Source: Flavobacterium sandaracinum (GTDB taxonomy: Bacteria; Bacteroidota; Bacteroidia; Flavobacteriales; Flavobacteriaceae). From it: a stretch of 64,000 nucleotides of DNA. The stretch lies in contig NZ_SMFN01000006.1 of NCBI RefSeq assembly GCF_004349135.1, forward strand, positions 594 to 64,593, read 5' to 3'. A program made the position numbers and the translations under genes. Of the stretch, positions 18,342 to 28,319 are shown in pieces (position 1 is the stretch's first letter; each line of letters opens with the position of its first letter). The notes beneath the pieces were generated by a model that saw only the letters and a list, made by a program, of their open reading frames with translations, searched no databases and was not told the DNA's origin.

Positions 18342-18908
18342 ATGTTTCAACTAGGAAAAACCATCGTCTCAGAAGACTTACTCGAAAAAGATTTTGTTTG
18401 CAATTTGACCGCTTGTAAAGGTGCTTGCTGTGTAGACGGCGACGCTGGAGCGCCATTAAGTTTGGAGGAAACTCAAATCCTCGAATCTATATATCCAAAG
18501 ATCAAACCGTTTTTACGCAAACAGGGAATTGCTGCTATTGAAGCGCAGGGCACTTGGGTAAAAGGCACTGATGGAGATCTTGAAACTCCCTTAATTGATA
18601 ACAAAGATTGCGCCTATGTGATTTTTGATGGTAAAACCGCATTGTGTGGTATTGAGCAAGCCTACAATCAAGGTGTTATTGATTGGAAAAAACCAGTTTC
18701 TTGTCATTTGTATCCCATTCGTGTAAAAGATTTTACCGAGTTTGCTGCCGTTAATTATGACAAATGGGATATTTGCGATCCAGCCTGTTCTTTAGGTCAG
18801 GAACTTGAAGTGCCGGTATATAAATTTGTCAAAGAAGCCTTAGTGAGAAGGTTTGGTGAAGACTGGTACGCTGAGCTAGAAAAGGTAGCTGCAGACATGA
18901 AAAAATAA
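18342..18908 (+). CDS. DUF3109 family protein
   Basis: The protein has 188 residues from the ATG at 18342; the longer frame from 18315 runs through the promoter and is rejected. A YkgJ-like cysteine cluster is visible: [11 protein letters not shown] (residues 20-30), then C at NKDCAYV, TALCGIE, VSCHLYP and ICDPACS. Such clusters probably bind metal or an Fe-S cluster. The family is widespread in Bacteroidetes but uncharacterised. The -7 box ends four bases from the ATG, pointing to a leaderless transcript. Confidence 0.87.
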   Translation: MFQLGKTIVSEDLLEKDFVCNLTACKGACCVDGDAGAPLSLEETQILESIYPKIKPFLRKQGIAAIEAQGTWVKGTDGDLETPLIDNKDCAYVIFDGKTALCGIEQAYNQGVIDWKKPVSCHLYPIRVKDFTEFAAVNYDKWDICDPACSLGQELEVPVYKFVKEALVRRFGEDWYAELEKVAADMKK

Positions 18909-19171
18909 TTTTCAAAAAAACTCTTTTTCTTTAGTATTACATTTAAAAAATCCTATATTTTACGGTACTTCATTGCTGTTTTTGATTTTCAAATCACTCA
19001 TTTTCAGTACTTTAAAATTTGTATGAAAAGTGTTCCTGTTTTTCTATTTGTTAAAAACTAAACGGGATTGTGAATAAGTTTGGCTTTTAATTTCGGCAAT
19101 ATTTCACAATCTTTGTAACTCACGAAAAACCTAAAATTTCGTTAAAATCTCAAAAAATAAACTATCATATT

Positions 19172-20149
19172 ATGGCGCAAGTTGAACCAATTTTACAAGA
19201 AAATAAAAATCGTTTCGTAATTTTTCCAATTAAACATCATGACATTTGGGAATTTTATAAGAGTATGGAAGCCAGTTTCTGGACTGCTGAAGAAATCGAT
19301 TTGTCACAAGATTTAAATGATTGGAATAACAAACTTTCTGATGAAGAGCGTTATTTTGTGAAACACATTTTGGCTTTTTTTGCTGCTTCAGATGGAATTG
19401 TAAATGAAAATCTGGCTGAAAATTTTGTAAATGAAGTGCAATATGCAGAAGCAAAATTCTTTTATGGTTTTCAAATCATGATGGAAAACATTCATAGTGA
19501 AACCTATTCGCTATTAATTGATACTTATGTAAAAGATGAAGCAGAGAAAGATGAATTATTTAATGCTTTAGAAGTTTTTCCAGCGATTAAGAAAAAAGCG
19601 GACTGGGCTTTGAAATGGATTGAGTCGGATTCGTTTGCTGAACGTTTAATTGCTTTTGCAGCAGTGGAAGGAATTTTCTTTTCGGGAGCGTTTTGTTCCA
19701 TTTACTGGTTGAAAAAACGTGGATTAATGCCAGGATTGACGTTTTCTAACGAATTGATTTCTCGTGACGAGGGTGTTCACTGTGATTTTGCAGTGCATTT
19801 GCACAATCATCACTTAGTGAATAAAGTGCCAAAAGAAAGAATCAGAAGTATTATTGTTGATGCTTTGAACATTGAAAGAGAATTTATCACTGAATCGCTT
19901 CCAGTAAGTTTGATTGGTATGAATGCGGTATTAATGACACAATATTTAGAATTTGTTGCGGATAGATTATTGGTTGAATTAGGGTGTGAACGAGAATACA
20001 ACACGACCAATCCTTTTGATTTTATGGATATGATTTCGCTTCAAGGAAAAACAAACTTCTTTGAAAAGAAAGTAGCCGAATATCAAAAAGCAGGTGTTAT
20101 GAATACCGATGAAGATGCTCAGAAAATATCTTTTGACGCTGATTTTTGA
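19172..20149 (+). CDS. nrdB: Ribonucleotide reductase, small (beta) subunit, class I
   Basis: The 325-residue subunit houses the di-iron/tyrosyl radical centre of class Ia ribonucleotide reductase. Iron ligands are recognisable in [12 protein letters not shown], the E..H pair of [24 protein letters not shown] and [15 protein letters not shown]. The radical Tyr is in the second of these (Y after HSET). Length fits the family. nrdA is on the same strand 307 bases downstream, with a palindromic repeat element between them. Confidence 0.96.
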   Translation: MAQVEPILQENKNRFVIFPIKHHDIWEFYKSMEASFWTAEEIDLSQDLNDWNNKLSDEERYFVKHILAFFAASDGIVNENLAENFVNEVQYAEAKFFYGFQIMMENIHSETYSLLIDTYVKDEAEKDELFNALEVFPAIKKKADWALKWIESDSFAERLIAFAAVEGIFFSGAFCSIYWLKKRGLMPGLTFSNELISRDEGVHCDFAVHLHNHHLVNKVPKERIRSIIVDALNIEREFITESLPVSLIGMNAVLMTQYLEFVADRLLVELGCEREYNTTNPFDFMDMISLQGKTNFFEKKVAEYQKAGVMNTDEDAQKISFDADF

Positions 20150-20456
20150 TTTTTTAAACCACTAAGGAATTAAGGTTTATTAAGTTTTGTCTTAATTTTT
20201 CTGAAGATCTTAATGATAAAGAAATATTTTGATGCTTTAAATCTCAAATGATTTACTGATTTTTTTATGTTTCTAATGCTGATTAGCCCCGATGGAAGGG
20301 AATATCCTTTCTAGTCCTGAACTTGTTTCAGGATCCTGAAACAAGTTCAGGACTAGAAAGATTGGAATGAAAGCGGGATTAGCTTCCCAAAAAAATAATT
20401 AACAAATACCCAAAAAATAGAAAAGGGATTTTCTGTTTTTTAAAACAATTGATCAT
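20150..20456. other. Gap between nrdB and nrdA
   Basis: The 307 bases hold no gene. An interspersed repeat with a 54-base perfect palindrome occupies 20285-20395; otherwise nothing was recognised. Whether nrdA is cotranscribed through the palindrome is open. Confidence 0.7.
20285..20395 (+). repeat. Interspersed hairpin repeat, copy A
   Basis: Left arm GATTAGCCCCGATGGAAGG leads to ATCCTTT. A 54-base perfect palindrome (20307-20360, centre GGATCC) follows, then right arm AAAGATTGGAATGAAAGCGG and GATTAGCTTCCC. The arms match copies B, C and D in this window. The palindrome loop is shared with the TPP riboswitch at 38738. Confidence 0.85.
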
Positions 20457-22871
20457 ATGTATGTAATTAAAAGAGATGGCCACAAAGAGCCGGTAATGTT
20501 CGACAAAATCACGGATAGAATTAAAAAGCTATGTTATGGTTTGAATGATTTGGTTGATGCCGTGAAAGTGGCAATGCGCGTAATTGAAGGCCTTTATGAT
20601 GGTGTCTCAACATCGGAATTGGATAATTTAGCGGCTGAAACGGCAGCTTCCATGACCATTGCGCACCCTGATTATGCACAGTTAGCCGCTCGTATTGCAA
20701 TCTCAAATTTACATTCGAATACCAAAAAATCATTTTCGGAAACGATGAATGATATGTTTAATTATGTGAATCCTAGAAACGGTCAATACGCGCCGTTACT
20801 GTCTGAGGAAGTGCATAAAGTAATTATGGATAACGCAGAGTTTTTAGACTCACATATTATATATAACAGAGATTTCAACTACGATTATTTTGGTTTTAAA
20901 ACCTTAGAAAGATCGTATTTGCTAAAAATAAACGGTAAAATTGTGGAGCGTCCGCAGCACATGTTGATGCGTGTTTCGGTTGGAATTCACTTAGACGATT
21001 TGAAATCAGTGATTGAAACGTACGATTTAATGTCGAAAAAGTTCTTTACGCATGCAACTCCTACATTGTTTAACGCCGGAACTCCAAAACCACAAATGTC
21101 TTCTTGCTTCCTTTTGGCAATGCAAGACGATAGTATTGACGGAATTTATGACACGTTGAAACAAACGGCTAAAATTTCGCAATCAGCAGGTGGAATTGGA
21201 CTTTCTATTCACAATGTGAGAGCGACTGGTTCTTATATTCGTGGGACTAACGGAACGTCAAACGGAATTGTTCCGATGTTGCGTGTTTTCAATGATACGG
21301 CAAGATACGTTGATCAAGGAGGAGGAAAACGCAAAGGAAGTTTCGCGATATACATCGAAACTTGGCATGCGGATATCTTTGAATTCCTGGACTTGAAAAA
21401 GAATACCGGAAAAGAAGAAATGCGTGCTAGAGATTTGTTCTTCGCCATGTGGACCTCGGATTTATTTATGAAGCGTGTGCAGGAAGACAGTTATTGGACG
21501 TTGATGTGTCCTAATGAATGTCCGGGATTGTATGATGTTTATGGCGATGAATTTGAAGCAATGTACATTGATTACGAGAAACGTGGAAAAGGTAGAAAAA
21601 CCATCAAAGCGCATGAATTGTGGGAGAAAATCCTGGAATCGCAAATCGAAACTGGAACGCCATACATGTTGTACAAAGATGCAGCCAACAGAAAATCTAA
21701 CCAAAAAAATCTGGGTACCATTCGTTCTTCGAATTTGTGTACGGAGATTATGGAATTTACTTCTAAGGACGAAATTGCAGTGTGTAACTTGGCTTCACTT
21801 TCGTTGCCGATGTTTGTGGAAAACAAAAAATTCAATCACGACTTGTTCTATACCGTTACCAAACGCGTAACGAGAAATTTGAATAAAGTAATTGACAGAA
21901 ATTATTATCCGGTACTTGAAGGAGAAAATTCTAATAAGCGCCACAGACCAATTGGGCTTGGAGTACAAGGATTAGCCGATGCTTTTATTATGTTGCGTTT
22001 GCCGTTTACCAGTGATGAAGCGAAGAAATTGAACCAAGAAATTTTTGAAACGATGTACTTTGCAGCGGTAACGGCATCGATGGAAATGGCCAAAGAAGAA
22101 GGTCCTTATTCCTCTTTTGAAGGTTCACCTATATCACAAGGAGAATTTCAATACAATTTATGGGGATTGAAAGATGAGGAATTATCAGGTCGTTGGGATT
22201 GGGCTTCTTTGCGAAAAGAAGTAATGGAACATGGCGTGAGAAACTCATTATTAGTGGCGCCAATGCCAACTGCTTCTACTTCTCAAATTTTGGGTAACAA
22301 TGAAGCATTTGAGCCTTATACTTCTAATGTTTACACCAGAAGAGTACTTTCGGGCGAATTTATTGTGGTAAACAAACACTTGTTGCACGATTTAGTGGAA
22401 CGTGGTTTGTGGAACGAAACATTGAAACAAGAATTAATGCGAAATAACGGTTCGGTTCAGGACTTAAATATTCCGCAAGACTTGAAAGAATTGTACAAAA
22501 CCGTTTGGGAAATGTCTATGAAAGATATTATCGATATGTCTCGTCAGCGTGGATATTTTGTAGATCAATCACAATCGTTGAACTTATTTATGCAAAATGC
22601 CAATTATTCTAAATTGACCTCGATGCATTTTTACGCTTGGCAATCTGGATTAAAAACGGGAATGTATTATTTAAGAACAAAAGCTGCGGTGGATGCGATT
22701 AAATTCACCTTGAACAATGATAAAAAAGCAGAACCAATTGAAATTAAAGAGCAATCAATCGCTGTTCCTGCAGTTGCTGAAGCAGTTGAAATGACTGCCG
22801 ATGAATACAGAGCGATGCTAGAATTGTCTAAAAATGCTGGTCCAGACGAATGTGAAATGTGTGGATCTTAA
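20457..22871 (+). CDS. nrdA: Ribonucleotide reductase, large (alpha) subunit, class I
   Basis: The 804-residue catalytic subunit reduces ribonucleoside diphosphates. The N-terminal 90 residues are an ATP-cone ([16 protein letters not shown]...). The substrate site and active-site cysteines are in [21 protein letters not shown] and [32 protein letters not shown] is the conserved late motif (key residues P, T, S, N, E). The C-terminal CEMCGS carries the redox-shuttling cysteine pair. It pairs with NrdB just upstream. A terminator follows 15 bases after the stop. Confidence 0.96.
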   Translation: MYVIKRDGHKEPVMFDKITDRIKKLCYGLNDLVDAVKVAMRVIEGLYDGVSTSELDNLAAETAASMTIAHPDYAQLAARIAISNLHSNTKKSFSETMNDMFNYVNPRNGQYAPLLSEEVHKVIMDNAEFLDSHIIYNRDFNYDYFGFKTLERSYLLKINGKIVERPQHMLMRVSVGIHLDDLKSVIETYDLMSKKFFTHATPTLFNAGTPKPQMSSCFLLAMQDDSIDGIYDTLKQTAKISQSAGGIGLSIHNVRATGSYIRGTNGTSNGIVPMLRVFNDTARYVDQGGGKRKGSFAIYIETWHADIFEFLDLKKNTGKEEMRARDLFFAMWTSDLFMKRVQEDSYWTLMCPNECPGLYDVYGDEFEAMYIDYEKRGKGRKTIKAHELWEKILESQIETGTPYMLYKDAANRKSNQKNLGTIRSSNLCTEIMEFTSKDEIAVCNLASLSLPMFVENKKFNHDLFYTVTKRVTRNLNKVIDRNYYPVLEGENSNKRHRPIGLGVQGLADAFIMLRLPFTSDEAKKLNQEIFETMYFAAVTASMEMAKEEGPYSSFEGSPISQGEFQYNLWGLKDEELSGRWDWASLRKEVMEHGVRNSLLVAPMPTASTSQILGNNEAFEPYTSNVYTRRVLSGEFIVVNKHLLHDLVERGLWNETLKQELMRNNGSVQDLNIPQDLKELYKTVWEMSMKDIIDMSRQRGYFVDQSQSLNLFMQNANYSKLTSMHFYAWQSGLKTGMYYLRTKAAVDAIKFTLNNDKKAEPIEIKEQSIAVPAVAEAVEMTADEYRAMLELSKNAGPDECEMCGS

Positions 22872-22885
22872 ATTGTATAAATAAT

Positions 22886-22910
22886 AAAGGCTTCTTAATT
22901 GAAGTCTTTT
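22886..22910 (+). terminator. Terminator of nrdA
   Basis: An 8-bp stem (AAGGCTTC with GAAGTCTT, one G-T pair) and a T run start 15 bases after the nrdA stop. Confidence 0.7.
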
Positions 22911-22967
22911 ATAAGAATAATAATTTTAAAACTATTTGCAGAGGTAAAGAAAAAAAGTAATGCGCAT

Positions 22968-23083
22968 AAAAAAAGGGAAATCTTTTCGAAATCCCTATTT
23001 TGGAAAACTTAATAATAAAAGGCCCTGAGAAGCATTTAATTAAGTTATTTAAGATGGTAAAGGTTACCTCACCTACTTTTTAT
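22968..23083 (-). ncRNA. Predicted ~115-nt small RNA (6S-Flavo candidate)
   Basis: On the minus strand a complete promoter (TTG, 20 bases, TACTTTTG) is followed about 110 bases later by a terminator hairpin (AGGGA/TCCCT stem with internal loop, 22974-22996) and seven T. No meaningful reading frame lies between. The ends can pair imperfectly into one long hairpin (TGAG with CTCA, AGG with CCT), as in 6S RNA. Identity with the 6S-Flavo family is a guess from size, shape and autonomy; the boundaries are inferred. Confidence 0.5.
22974..22996 (-). terminator. Terminator of the predicted small RNA
   Basis: AGGGA and TCCCT close the hairpin, with an inner GA/TC pair beyond a two-base internal loop. 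Seven T follow on the minus strand at 22968-22974. Confidence 0.6.
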
Positions 23084-23087
23084 ACTT

Positions 23088-23118
23088 CAAAAGTATATAA
23101 TTTGAATCTTCTTTCCAA
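23088..23118 (-). promoter_or_regulatory. Full Bacteroidetes promoter, TTG-N20-TACTTTTG
   Basis: The -7 box TACTTTTG is at 23088-23095 and the -33 TTG at 23116-23118, exactly 20 bases apart. It drives minus-strand transcription into the small RNA region. Confidence 0.7.
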
Positions 23119-23211
23119 AATTAATTTCATAGATAATATCAATGTTGATATTATTAAATTATAACTCTTACGCTATAAGGTGCTAAAGTAGTTATTAACA
23201 ATTTTTAAAGA

Positions 23212-23337
23212 ATGGAAAATTTAAACAATGATGATTTCTATTACATTTTTAGAAAATGTATCACAACAAGGAATGGAAGAAGAATTTGTAAAACTGACGG
23301 AAGTTGTTTTAAAATTCGAATTAAAAAAAGCATTTAA
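23212..23337 (+). CDS. Small basic protein of unknown function (41 aa)
   Basis: This short frame starts MENLNNDDFYYIF and continues ITTRNGRRI and FKIRIKK. I recall similar short flavobacterial proteins with a tyrosine-rich start, a K/RNGK/RxI turn and a basic FxIxIKK end, but cannot confirm the family. The stop is 10 bases before a strong terminator (23348-23377), which supports a real transcription unit. A second in-frame-shifted ORF (start 23228, 42 codons) overlaps; its composition is less convincing. Confidence 0.5.
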   Translation: MENLNNDDFYYIFRKCITTRNGRRICKTDGSCFKIRIKKSI

Positions 23338-23347
23338 ATTTAAAAAG

Positions 23348-23377
23348 CAGCTATCGTAATGATAGCTGTTTTTTTTT
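23348..23377 (+). terminator. Strong intrinsic terminator
   Basis: A perfect 8-bp stem CAGCTATC/GATAGCTG with a 5-base loop is followed by nine T. It ends the small-ORF transcript. Confidence 0.9.
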
Positions 23378-23408
23378 AGAACTATTTCGCGTCTTGTTTT
23401 AAAGATGA

Positions 23409-23470
23409 GATTGCAATTTTTGTATTAGCCAACAAATGTCAAATACAAAGGATTTTCACTTCAAATGCAG
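23409..23470 (-). repeat. Interspersed hairpin repeat, copy B (degenerate)
   Basis: GAGATTGCAAT precedes an 8-bp stem (TTTGTATT/AATACAAA), followed by GGATTTTCACTTCAAA. On the minus strand the arms align with copies A, C and D. Confidence 0.6.
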
Positions 23471-23560
23471 TTTATTAAACTCCAATTAAAATAAAAGTCA
23501 AGTGAAGTATTCGAGGCCAAAATTCCAAGAACTAACAGTTTAAATTTGTAAATAATTCAC

Positions 23561-23568
23561 TATATTTG
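23561..23568 (+). promoter_or_regulatory. -7 box TATATTTG of the RDD gene
   Basis: A perfect TAnnTTTG match lies 28 bases before the start codon. Confidence 0.55.
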
Positions 23569-23596
23569 AGATAGTTATTTATAAAAAATCACTACT

Positions 23597-24073
23597 ATGG
23601 AAAATAAAAAATTTACTGTTACGGATGATTTACTAGCTTCCAAAGGCCAACGTCTACTGAATTTCGTTATTGATTTATTTATAATTTATGTTATCGAAAT
23701 CAGTATTGGTACGACCATAATTCTAATTGGAGATTTAACGCAAAGTGATACAGCATCAAATTGGGTTTCCTCATTAAGCGTAGTTGAAAGTTTCTTTTTT
23801 GGACTTGTCATCTTGTTTTTTTATTATTTAATAACTGAAATGTATTTTTCTAGAACCTTCGGGAAGTATTTCACGAAAACAATCGTTGTAAAGCACGATG
23901 GTTCAAGACCCAATATGAAAAGCGTTATGATTAGAACACTTTCTAGATTAATTCCTTTCGAGCCTTTTTCTTTTTTAACTGCTGAGCGAGGATGGCATGA
24001 TACCTTATCGGTTACGTATGTGGTGAAAAAGCATGATTTTATGGCCAAAAAGAAATTATTTTCGGAAGAATAA
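23597..24073 (+). CDS. RDD-family membrane protein
   Basis: The 158-residue protein has three membrane helices. The RDD family signature is seen as the Arg in KGQRLLNFVIDLF (residues 17-29), then FGKYFTKTIVV with the typical glycine-lysine turn, and the late RTLSRLIPFEPFSF. Transport or Na+/H+ antiport has been proposed for some members; the role here is unknown. Its own promoter and a terminator bound it as a single-gene unit. Confidence 0.87.
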   Translation: MENKKFTVTDDLLASKGQRLLNFVIDLFIIYVIEISIGTTIILIGDLTQSDTASNWVSSLSVVESFFFGLVILFFYYLITEMYFSRTFGKYFTKTIVVKHDGSRPNMKSVMIRTLSRLIPFEPFSFLTAERGWHDTLSVTYVVKKHDFMAKKKLFSEE

Positions 24074-24094
24074 AGAAATACAAAATATAAAATT

Positions 24095-24120
24095 AGCGGT
24101 CATTTTTAGACTGCTTTTTT
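24095..24120 (+). terminator. Terminator of the RDD gene
   Basis: A 7-bp stem (AGCGGTC/GACTGCT, one G-T pair) with a 7-base loop is followed by six T. Confidence 0.75.
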
Positions 24121-24175
24121 GTTTTTAAACACATCCTTTTCTTTATATTCGCTCCTTCTAAATACCAAAAATAAA

Positions 24176-25522
24176 ATGATGAACTGGGAACAACTTTTAT
24201 CACTCAAACGACAAGGCGACAAAGGCAAAAGATTACGTGTGGAACAAGACGATACCCGTTTGGGTTTTGAGGTAGATTACGACCGTATCATTTTCTCAGC
24301 TGCTTTTAGAAGTTTACAGGATAAAACCCAAGTGATTCCGTTGTCAAAAACGGATTTTGTACACACTAGATTGACGCACAGTTTAGAAGTTTCGGTTGTT
24401 GGTCGTTCTTTAGGACGATTGGTGGGTAAAAAAATCATCGAAAAATATCCGCATTTGAAAGAAGTGCATGGCTATCACATGAATGATTTTGGTGCTATAG
24501 TAGCTGCTGCATCTTTGGCGCACGATATTGGGAATCCGCCTTTTGGACATTCCGGTGAAAAAGCGATTGGAGAATACTTTTCTATTGGGAAAGGACAACA
24601 ATACAAAGACCAGCTTAGCGCAAAAGAATGGCAGGATTTGATTGGTTTTGAAGGAAATGCAAATGGATTTTCGGTGCTTACGGCCAGTCGTCCCGGAATT
24701 GAAGGTGGACTTCGAATTTCGTACGCCACTTTGGGTGCTTTTATGAAATACCCGAAAGAAAGTTTGCCTAAAAAACCAACCAAAGATATTGCTGATAAAA
24801 AATATGGTTTCTTTCAAACTGATAAAGCGTTTTTTCAAGATGTAGCTTTAGATATGGGTTTGATTCCAAATAAATCAGGAAGCGATATTGGTTTCGAAAG
24901 ACATCCTTTGGCGTATTTAGTAGAAGCAGCCGATGATATTTGTTATACCATTATTGATTTTGAAGACGGAATCAATTTAGGATTAGTTTCTGAAGATTTT
25001 GCGTTGGAATATTTAATAAAATTGGTGAAAGACAGCATTGATACTTCAAAATACAAGACTTTAGAAACCAAAGAAGACCGAATTAGTTATTTGCGCGCTT
25101 TGGCAATTGGCAGTTTAATCAATGATGCTGTCAAAGTATTTGTCGAAAATGAAGAGTTGATTTTAAAGGGAAAATTTCCTTTTGCCATAATGGATAAAAG
25201 CAAGTACAAAGCGCAGATGGATGATATTATCAAAATTAGTGTCGATAATATTTATCAAAGCCGTGAAGTCATCGAGAAAGAAATTGTGGGATATCAGATT
25301 ATTCAAACGTTGTTGGATAAATTTATTACCGCTTACAACAATAAATTTAATGGAAATGCTTCTAATTACGATGGATTAATTTTAAAACTATTGCCGGAGA
25401 AGCATCACCTAGAAAAAGAAAATTTATACGGACGATTACTTCACATTTGCCACTTTATTTCCTTACTTACGGATGGTAATGCGTTGTTGTTTTACAAAAC
25501 AATAACTGCTGTGAAAAATTAA
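24176..25522 (+). CDS. dgt: dGTP triphosphohydrolase (dNTPase, HD domain)
   Basis: The enzyme splits dGTP/dNTPs to the nucleoside and triphosphate, tuning dNTP pools. The HD-domain metal ligands are seen in THSLEVSVVGR (first His) and LAHDIGNPPFGHSGE (His-Asp). A later EAADDICYTIIDFEDG gives the final Asp. The 448-residue form from the ATG at 24176 (or 24179) starts MNWEQLLSLKRQG; the frame upstream of that is rejected because it lacks family sequence and overlaps the preceding terminator. Its position after nrdBA fits nucleotide balance. Confidence 0.92.
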   Translation: MMNWEQLLSLKRQGDKGKRLRVEQDDTRLGFEVDYDRIIFSAAFRSLQDKTQVIPLSKTDFVHTRLTHSLEVSVVGRSLGRLVGKKIIEKYPHLKEVHGYHMNDFGAIVAAASLAHDIGNPPFGHSGEKAIGEYFSIGKGQQYKDQLSAKEWQDLIGFEGNANGFSVLTASRPGIEGGLRISYATLGAFMKYPKESLPKKPTKDIADKKYGFFQTDKAFFQDVALDMGLIPNKSGSDIGFERHPLAYLVEAADDICYTIIDFEDGINLGLVSEDFALEYLIKLVKDSIDTSKYKTLETKEDRISYLRALAIGSLINDAVKVFVENEELILKGKFPFAIMDKSKYKAQMDDIIKISVDNIYQSREVIEKEIVGYQIIQTLLDKFITAYNNKFNGNASNYDGLILKLLPEKHHLEKENLYGRLLHICHFISLLTDGNALLFYKTITAVKN

Positions 25523-25544
25523 CAATTGTGCGTACATTATTAAT

Positions 25545-25575
25545 TTGTTAATGTAGATTTAAAAAATTAGATTTG
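25545..25575 (+). promoter_or_regulatory. Full promoter, TTG-N20-TAGATTTG, for the M36 protease
   Basis: The -33 TTG is at 25545-25547 and the -7 box TAGATTTG at 25568-25575, 20 bases apart. The start codon is 37 bases downstream. Confidence 0.7.
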
Positions 25576-25612
25576 TTTTTAAGTTTATTTATTGACTAAT
25601 TAATAATTTTTT

Positions 25613-28273
25613 ATGAAAAAAAACATACTTTTTTTGCTTTTTTTAATACCGTTTTTTGTTTTATCGCAATCGAATAGAGAAGTTATTCAGCAATATTTAT
25701 CCACTCCGAGTGCGAAAAGTATTATTTCAAATCGTGATTTTAATGATTGGGTAATTCAGAGTGAAGGTGGAACGACGACTTCTGGTATTAAAAACTGTTA
25801 TGTTATTCAGCGTTACCAAGGAATTGAAATCTTTAGGGCTGTTACTAATTTTTCTTTAAAAAACACAAAAGTAATCGATGTTCAAAAAAGAATAGTCGAT
25901 AATGTTTCACAGAAAGTAAACGCAACAAATCCAAATTTACTTGCAACGGATGCTTTAGTAAAAGCCTATTTCCATTTAGGCATAACAGCAAATAATACCT
26001 TTGCCGTTTTAGAAAAAGTAGAATCGAATAAGTTTAAGATAAGTGATGGTACGACTACCAACGAACCGGTAATGGCTAATTTAGTTTATCATCAGGCTAA
26101 AGATAATAAATTAGTCTTAGCTTGGGATTTCACAATTCACACGCCAAAGCATGATCATTTGTGGAGTGTTAGAATCGATGCGTTAAATGGTCAAATGTTG
26201 GAGAAAAACGATTTAGTTGTTTCGTGCAGTTTCCATCAAGATCAAGCATTTTCGGTAACTAAAAAATCGCAAATTGAAAATTTAGGTGCAACTCCTAAAC
26301 AAATTTATACCGGGCCATCTTCTTTTGTGCTTGGAGGGACGTATCGTGTTATTCCATTCAATTTCGAAAGTCCAAATCATGGTCCTTTTCAATTAATTAC
26401 GAATCCTGCAGATGGTAAGGCATCTCCTTATGGTTGGCATGATGTTAATGGGCAAGTTGGAGCTGATTTTACGATAACCCGAGGTAATAATGTTTGGGCT
26501 AAAGATGATTTTAAAGCCGCTAATCTTGATGATGGATCTAGCCCAGACGGAGGTGTAGACTTAGTGTTTGATTTCCCATATGGCGGAACAAATATAGCCG
26601 CATCCACGTATATTAATGCAGCCAATACCAATCTGTTTTACATGAATAATGTAATGCATGATATCTGGTATCAGTATGGTTTTGATGAAGCTAGTGGTAA
26701 TTTTCAAGAAAACAATTACGATCGTGGCGGAAGAGCAGGAGATTATGTAAATGCTGAAGCTCAAGATGGTTCGACAGCGGTACCTCCTAGTCTGAATAAT
26801 GCAAATTTTTCTTCTCCAGTAGATGGTAATAGAGCAAGAATGCAAATGTTTTTATGGAATAGAGGACCCGAGATCAAGTCTTTAATTATTAATTCACCAT
26901 CAAGTTTGGCAGGAAATTATGTGGCCACTCAAAATTCTTTTAGTCCAGGACGTGTTGACTTGCCTATTGCGCCTCAATTTTTACAATCTGATTTGGTTTT
27001 ATACTTAGATAGTTCTGGTGGCACATCAGAAGGATGCGTAACGCCTTCCAATAGAGCGGCTTTAAATGGTAAAATTGTTATACTTAGAAGAGGAAGCTGC
27101 AATTTTGTGGTCAAAGTAAAGTCAGCGCAAAATGCTGGAGCGATCGCCGTCATTGTAGTTAATAATGTGGAGGGAAATTTATCAATGTCAGGCGCCGATG
27201 CAGGAATTACGATACCCGCAATTAGTGTTACTAGCTCTATTGGGGAAGATATCATCAGCCAAATGACAACAGCTCCTGTAAATGTAAAAATTCAAACAGA
27301 AGCTGCTCCATTTGTTAATGCTGATGGGGATTTTGACAACGGTATAATTGCCCATGAGTATGGACATGGAATTTCCATCCGTTTAGCTGGTGGAAGTAAT
27401 AATTCTAGCTGTTTAAATAATAAGGACCAAATGGGAGAAGGTTGGTCAGATTGGTTTGCATTAATGATGCAGTTGAAACCAGGAGATTTTAGTGGTGCAA
27501 AAAGAGGAATTGGTACGTTTGTTTCCTCTCAATCTCCTGATGGATTGGGAATCAGAAGTTATGTGTACTCAACGGATAGAGCTATTAATCCTATGACTTA
27601 CGCCTTTACTAATAATTTTCAATCATTTGACGTTAATGGCGTAGAGGAAACTTCTGTTCACGGTGTAGGATCTGTTTGGGCCACTATGTTATGGGATTTA
27701 ACGTGGGCCTATATCAACAAATACGGGTATGACAATAATAAATATACTGGTACCGGTGGTAATAACAAACTAATGCGAATTGTTTTAGATGGTATTAAAT
27801 TACAGCCTTGTAGTCCAACCTTTGTTGACGCTAGAAATGCAATTTTAGCAGCGGATCAAGCCATAACAGGAGGAAAGGATTATTGTATGATTTGGGAAGT
27901 TTTTGCAGCTAGAGGTTTAGGTGTAAATGCATCAGCGGGTAGTACAGATGTGGGTAATGATCAAATTGAAGACTTTACTAGACCATCAAACGGAGCCAAC
28001 TGTTCTTTAGCTGTTGCTGATGTTGACAATGCTAATATAATGAGTGTTTTTCCAAATCCATCTAACGGAAATATTACGGTGCGAATTAACAACTATAGTG
28101 GTACCGTCGATATGAAGGTTATCGATATTTTGGGAAGAGAAGTTTATTCCATTACTAAACAAGAGTTTAGTAACGAAAAAACGTTTAATTTAAACCAACT
28201 CACTTCTGGTATTTATATAATGGATATCAAAGGAGAAGGATTGAACTACACCGAGAAAATTATTATAAAGTAA
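25613..28273 (+). CDS. Secreted M36 (fungalysin) metalloprotease with T9SS sorting domain
   Basis: This 886-residue precursor has, in order: a signal peptide (1-20); an FTP/PepSY-type propeptide (about 30-200); the M36 catalytic domain; an inserted PA domain (about 430-560, GCVTPSNRAALNGKIVILRRG... type); and the zinc site HEYGH (about 581-585) with the third ligand in EGWSDWF (about 609). The last 70 residues are a type A T9SS sorting domain (FPNPSNG, GREVYS, LTSGIYIM, KIIIK). It is an exported endopeptidase, probably for nutrient protein breakdown. It has its own full promoter and a strong terminator. Confidence 0.94.
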   Translation: MKKNILFLLFLIPFFVLSQSNREVIQQYLSTPSAKSIISNRDFNDWVIQSEGGTTTSGIKNCYVIQRYQGIEIFRAVTNFSLKNTKVIDVQKRIVDNVSQKVNATNPNLLATDALVKAYFHLGITANNTFAVLEKVESNKFKISDGTTTNEPVMANLVYHQAKDNKLVLAWDFTIHTPKHDHLWSVRIDALNGQMLEKNDLVVSCSFHQDQAFSVTKKSQIENLGATPKQIYTGPSSFVLGGTYRVIPFNFESPNHGPFQLITNPADGKASPYGWHDVNGQVGADFTITRGNNVWAKDDFKAANLDDGSSPDGGVDLVFDFPYGGTNIAASTYINAANTNLFYMNNVMHDIWYQYGFDEASGNFQENNYDRGGRAGDYVNAEAQDGSTAVPPSLNNANFSSPVDGNRARMQMFLWNRGPEIKSLIINSPSSLAGNYVATQNSFSPGRVDLPIAPQFLQSDLVLYLDSSGGTSEGCVTPSNRAALNGKIVILRRGSCNFVVKVKSAQNAGAIAVIVVNNVEGNLSMSGADAGITIPAISVTSSIGEDIISQMTTAPVNVKIQTEAAPFVNADGDFDNGIIAHEYGHGISIRLAGGSNNSSCLNNKDQMGEGWSDWFALMMQLKPGDFSGAKRGIGTFVSSQSPDGLGIRSYVYSTDRAINPMTYAFTNNFQSFDVNGVEETSVHGVGSVWATMLWDLTWAYINKYGYDNNKYTGTGGNNKLMRIVLDGIKLQPCSPTFVDARNAILAADQAITGGKDYCMIWEVFAARGLGVNASAGSTDVGNDQIEDFTRPSNGANCSLAVADVDNANIMSVFPNPSNGNITVRINNYSGTVDMKVIDILGREVYSITKQEFSNEKTFNLNQLTSGIYIMDIKGEGLNYTEKIIIK

Positions 28274-28277
28274 TTTT

Positions 28278-28319
28278 AAATAAAAGAGTCCTGAACGTTA
28301 TTTCAGGACTCTTTTATTT
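28278..28319. terminator. Perfect 18-bp bidirectional terminator
   Basis: The arms 28278-28295 and 28302-28319 pair perfectly around a 6-base loop, with A and T runs at the ends. It lies between the convergent M36 and DUF3078 genes and touches the stop of the latter. Confidence 0.93.

Noticed and set aside
18909..19171. NrdR boxes upstream of nrdB
   Set aside because: No pair of ACACTATATATAGTGT-like sites could be found; only a one-off -7 box (AATCTTTG).
24410..24838. 142-codon minus-strand ORF
   Set aside because: Lies wholly within dgt over its HD-domain motifs.
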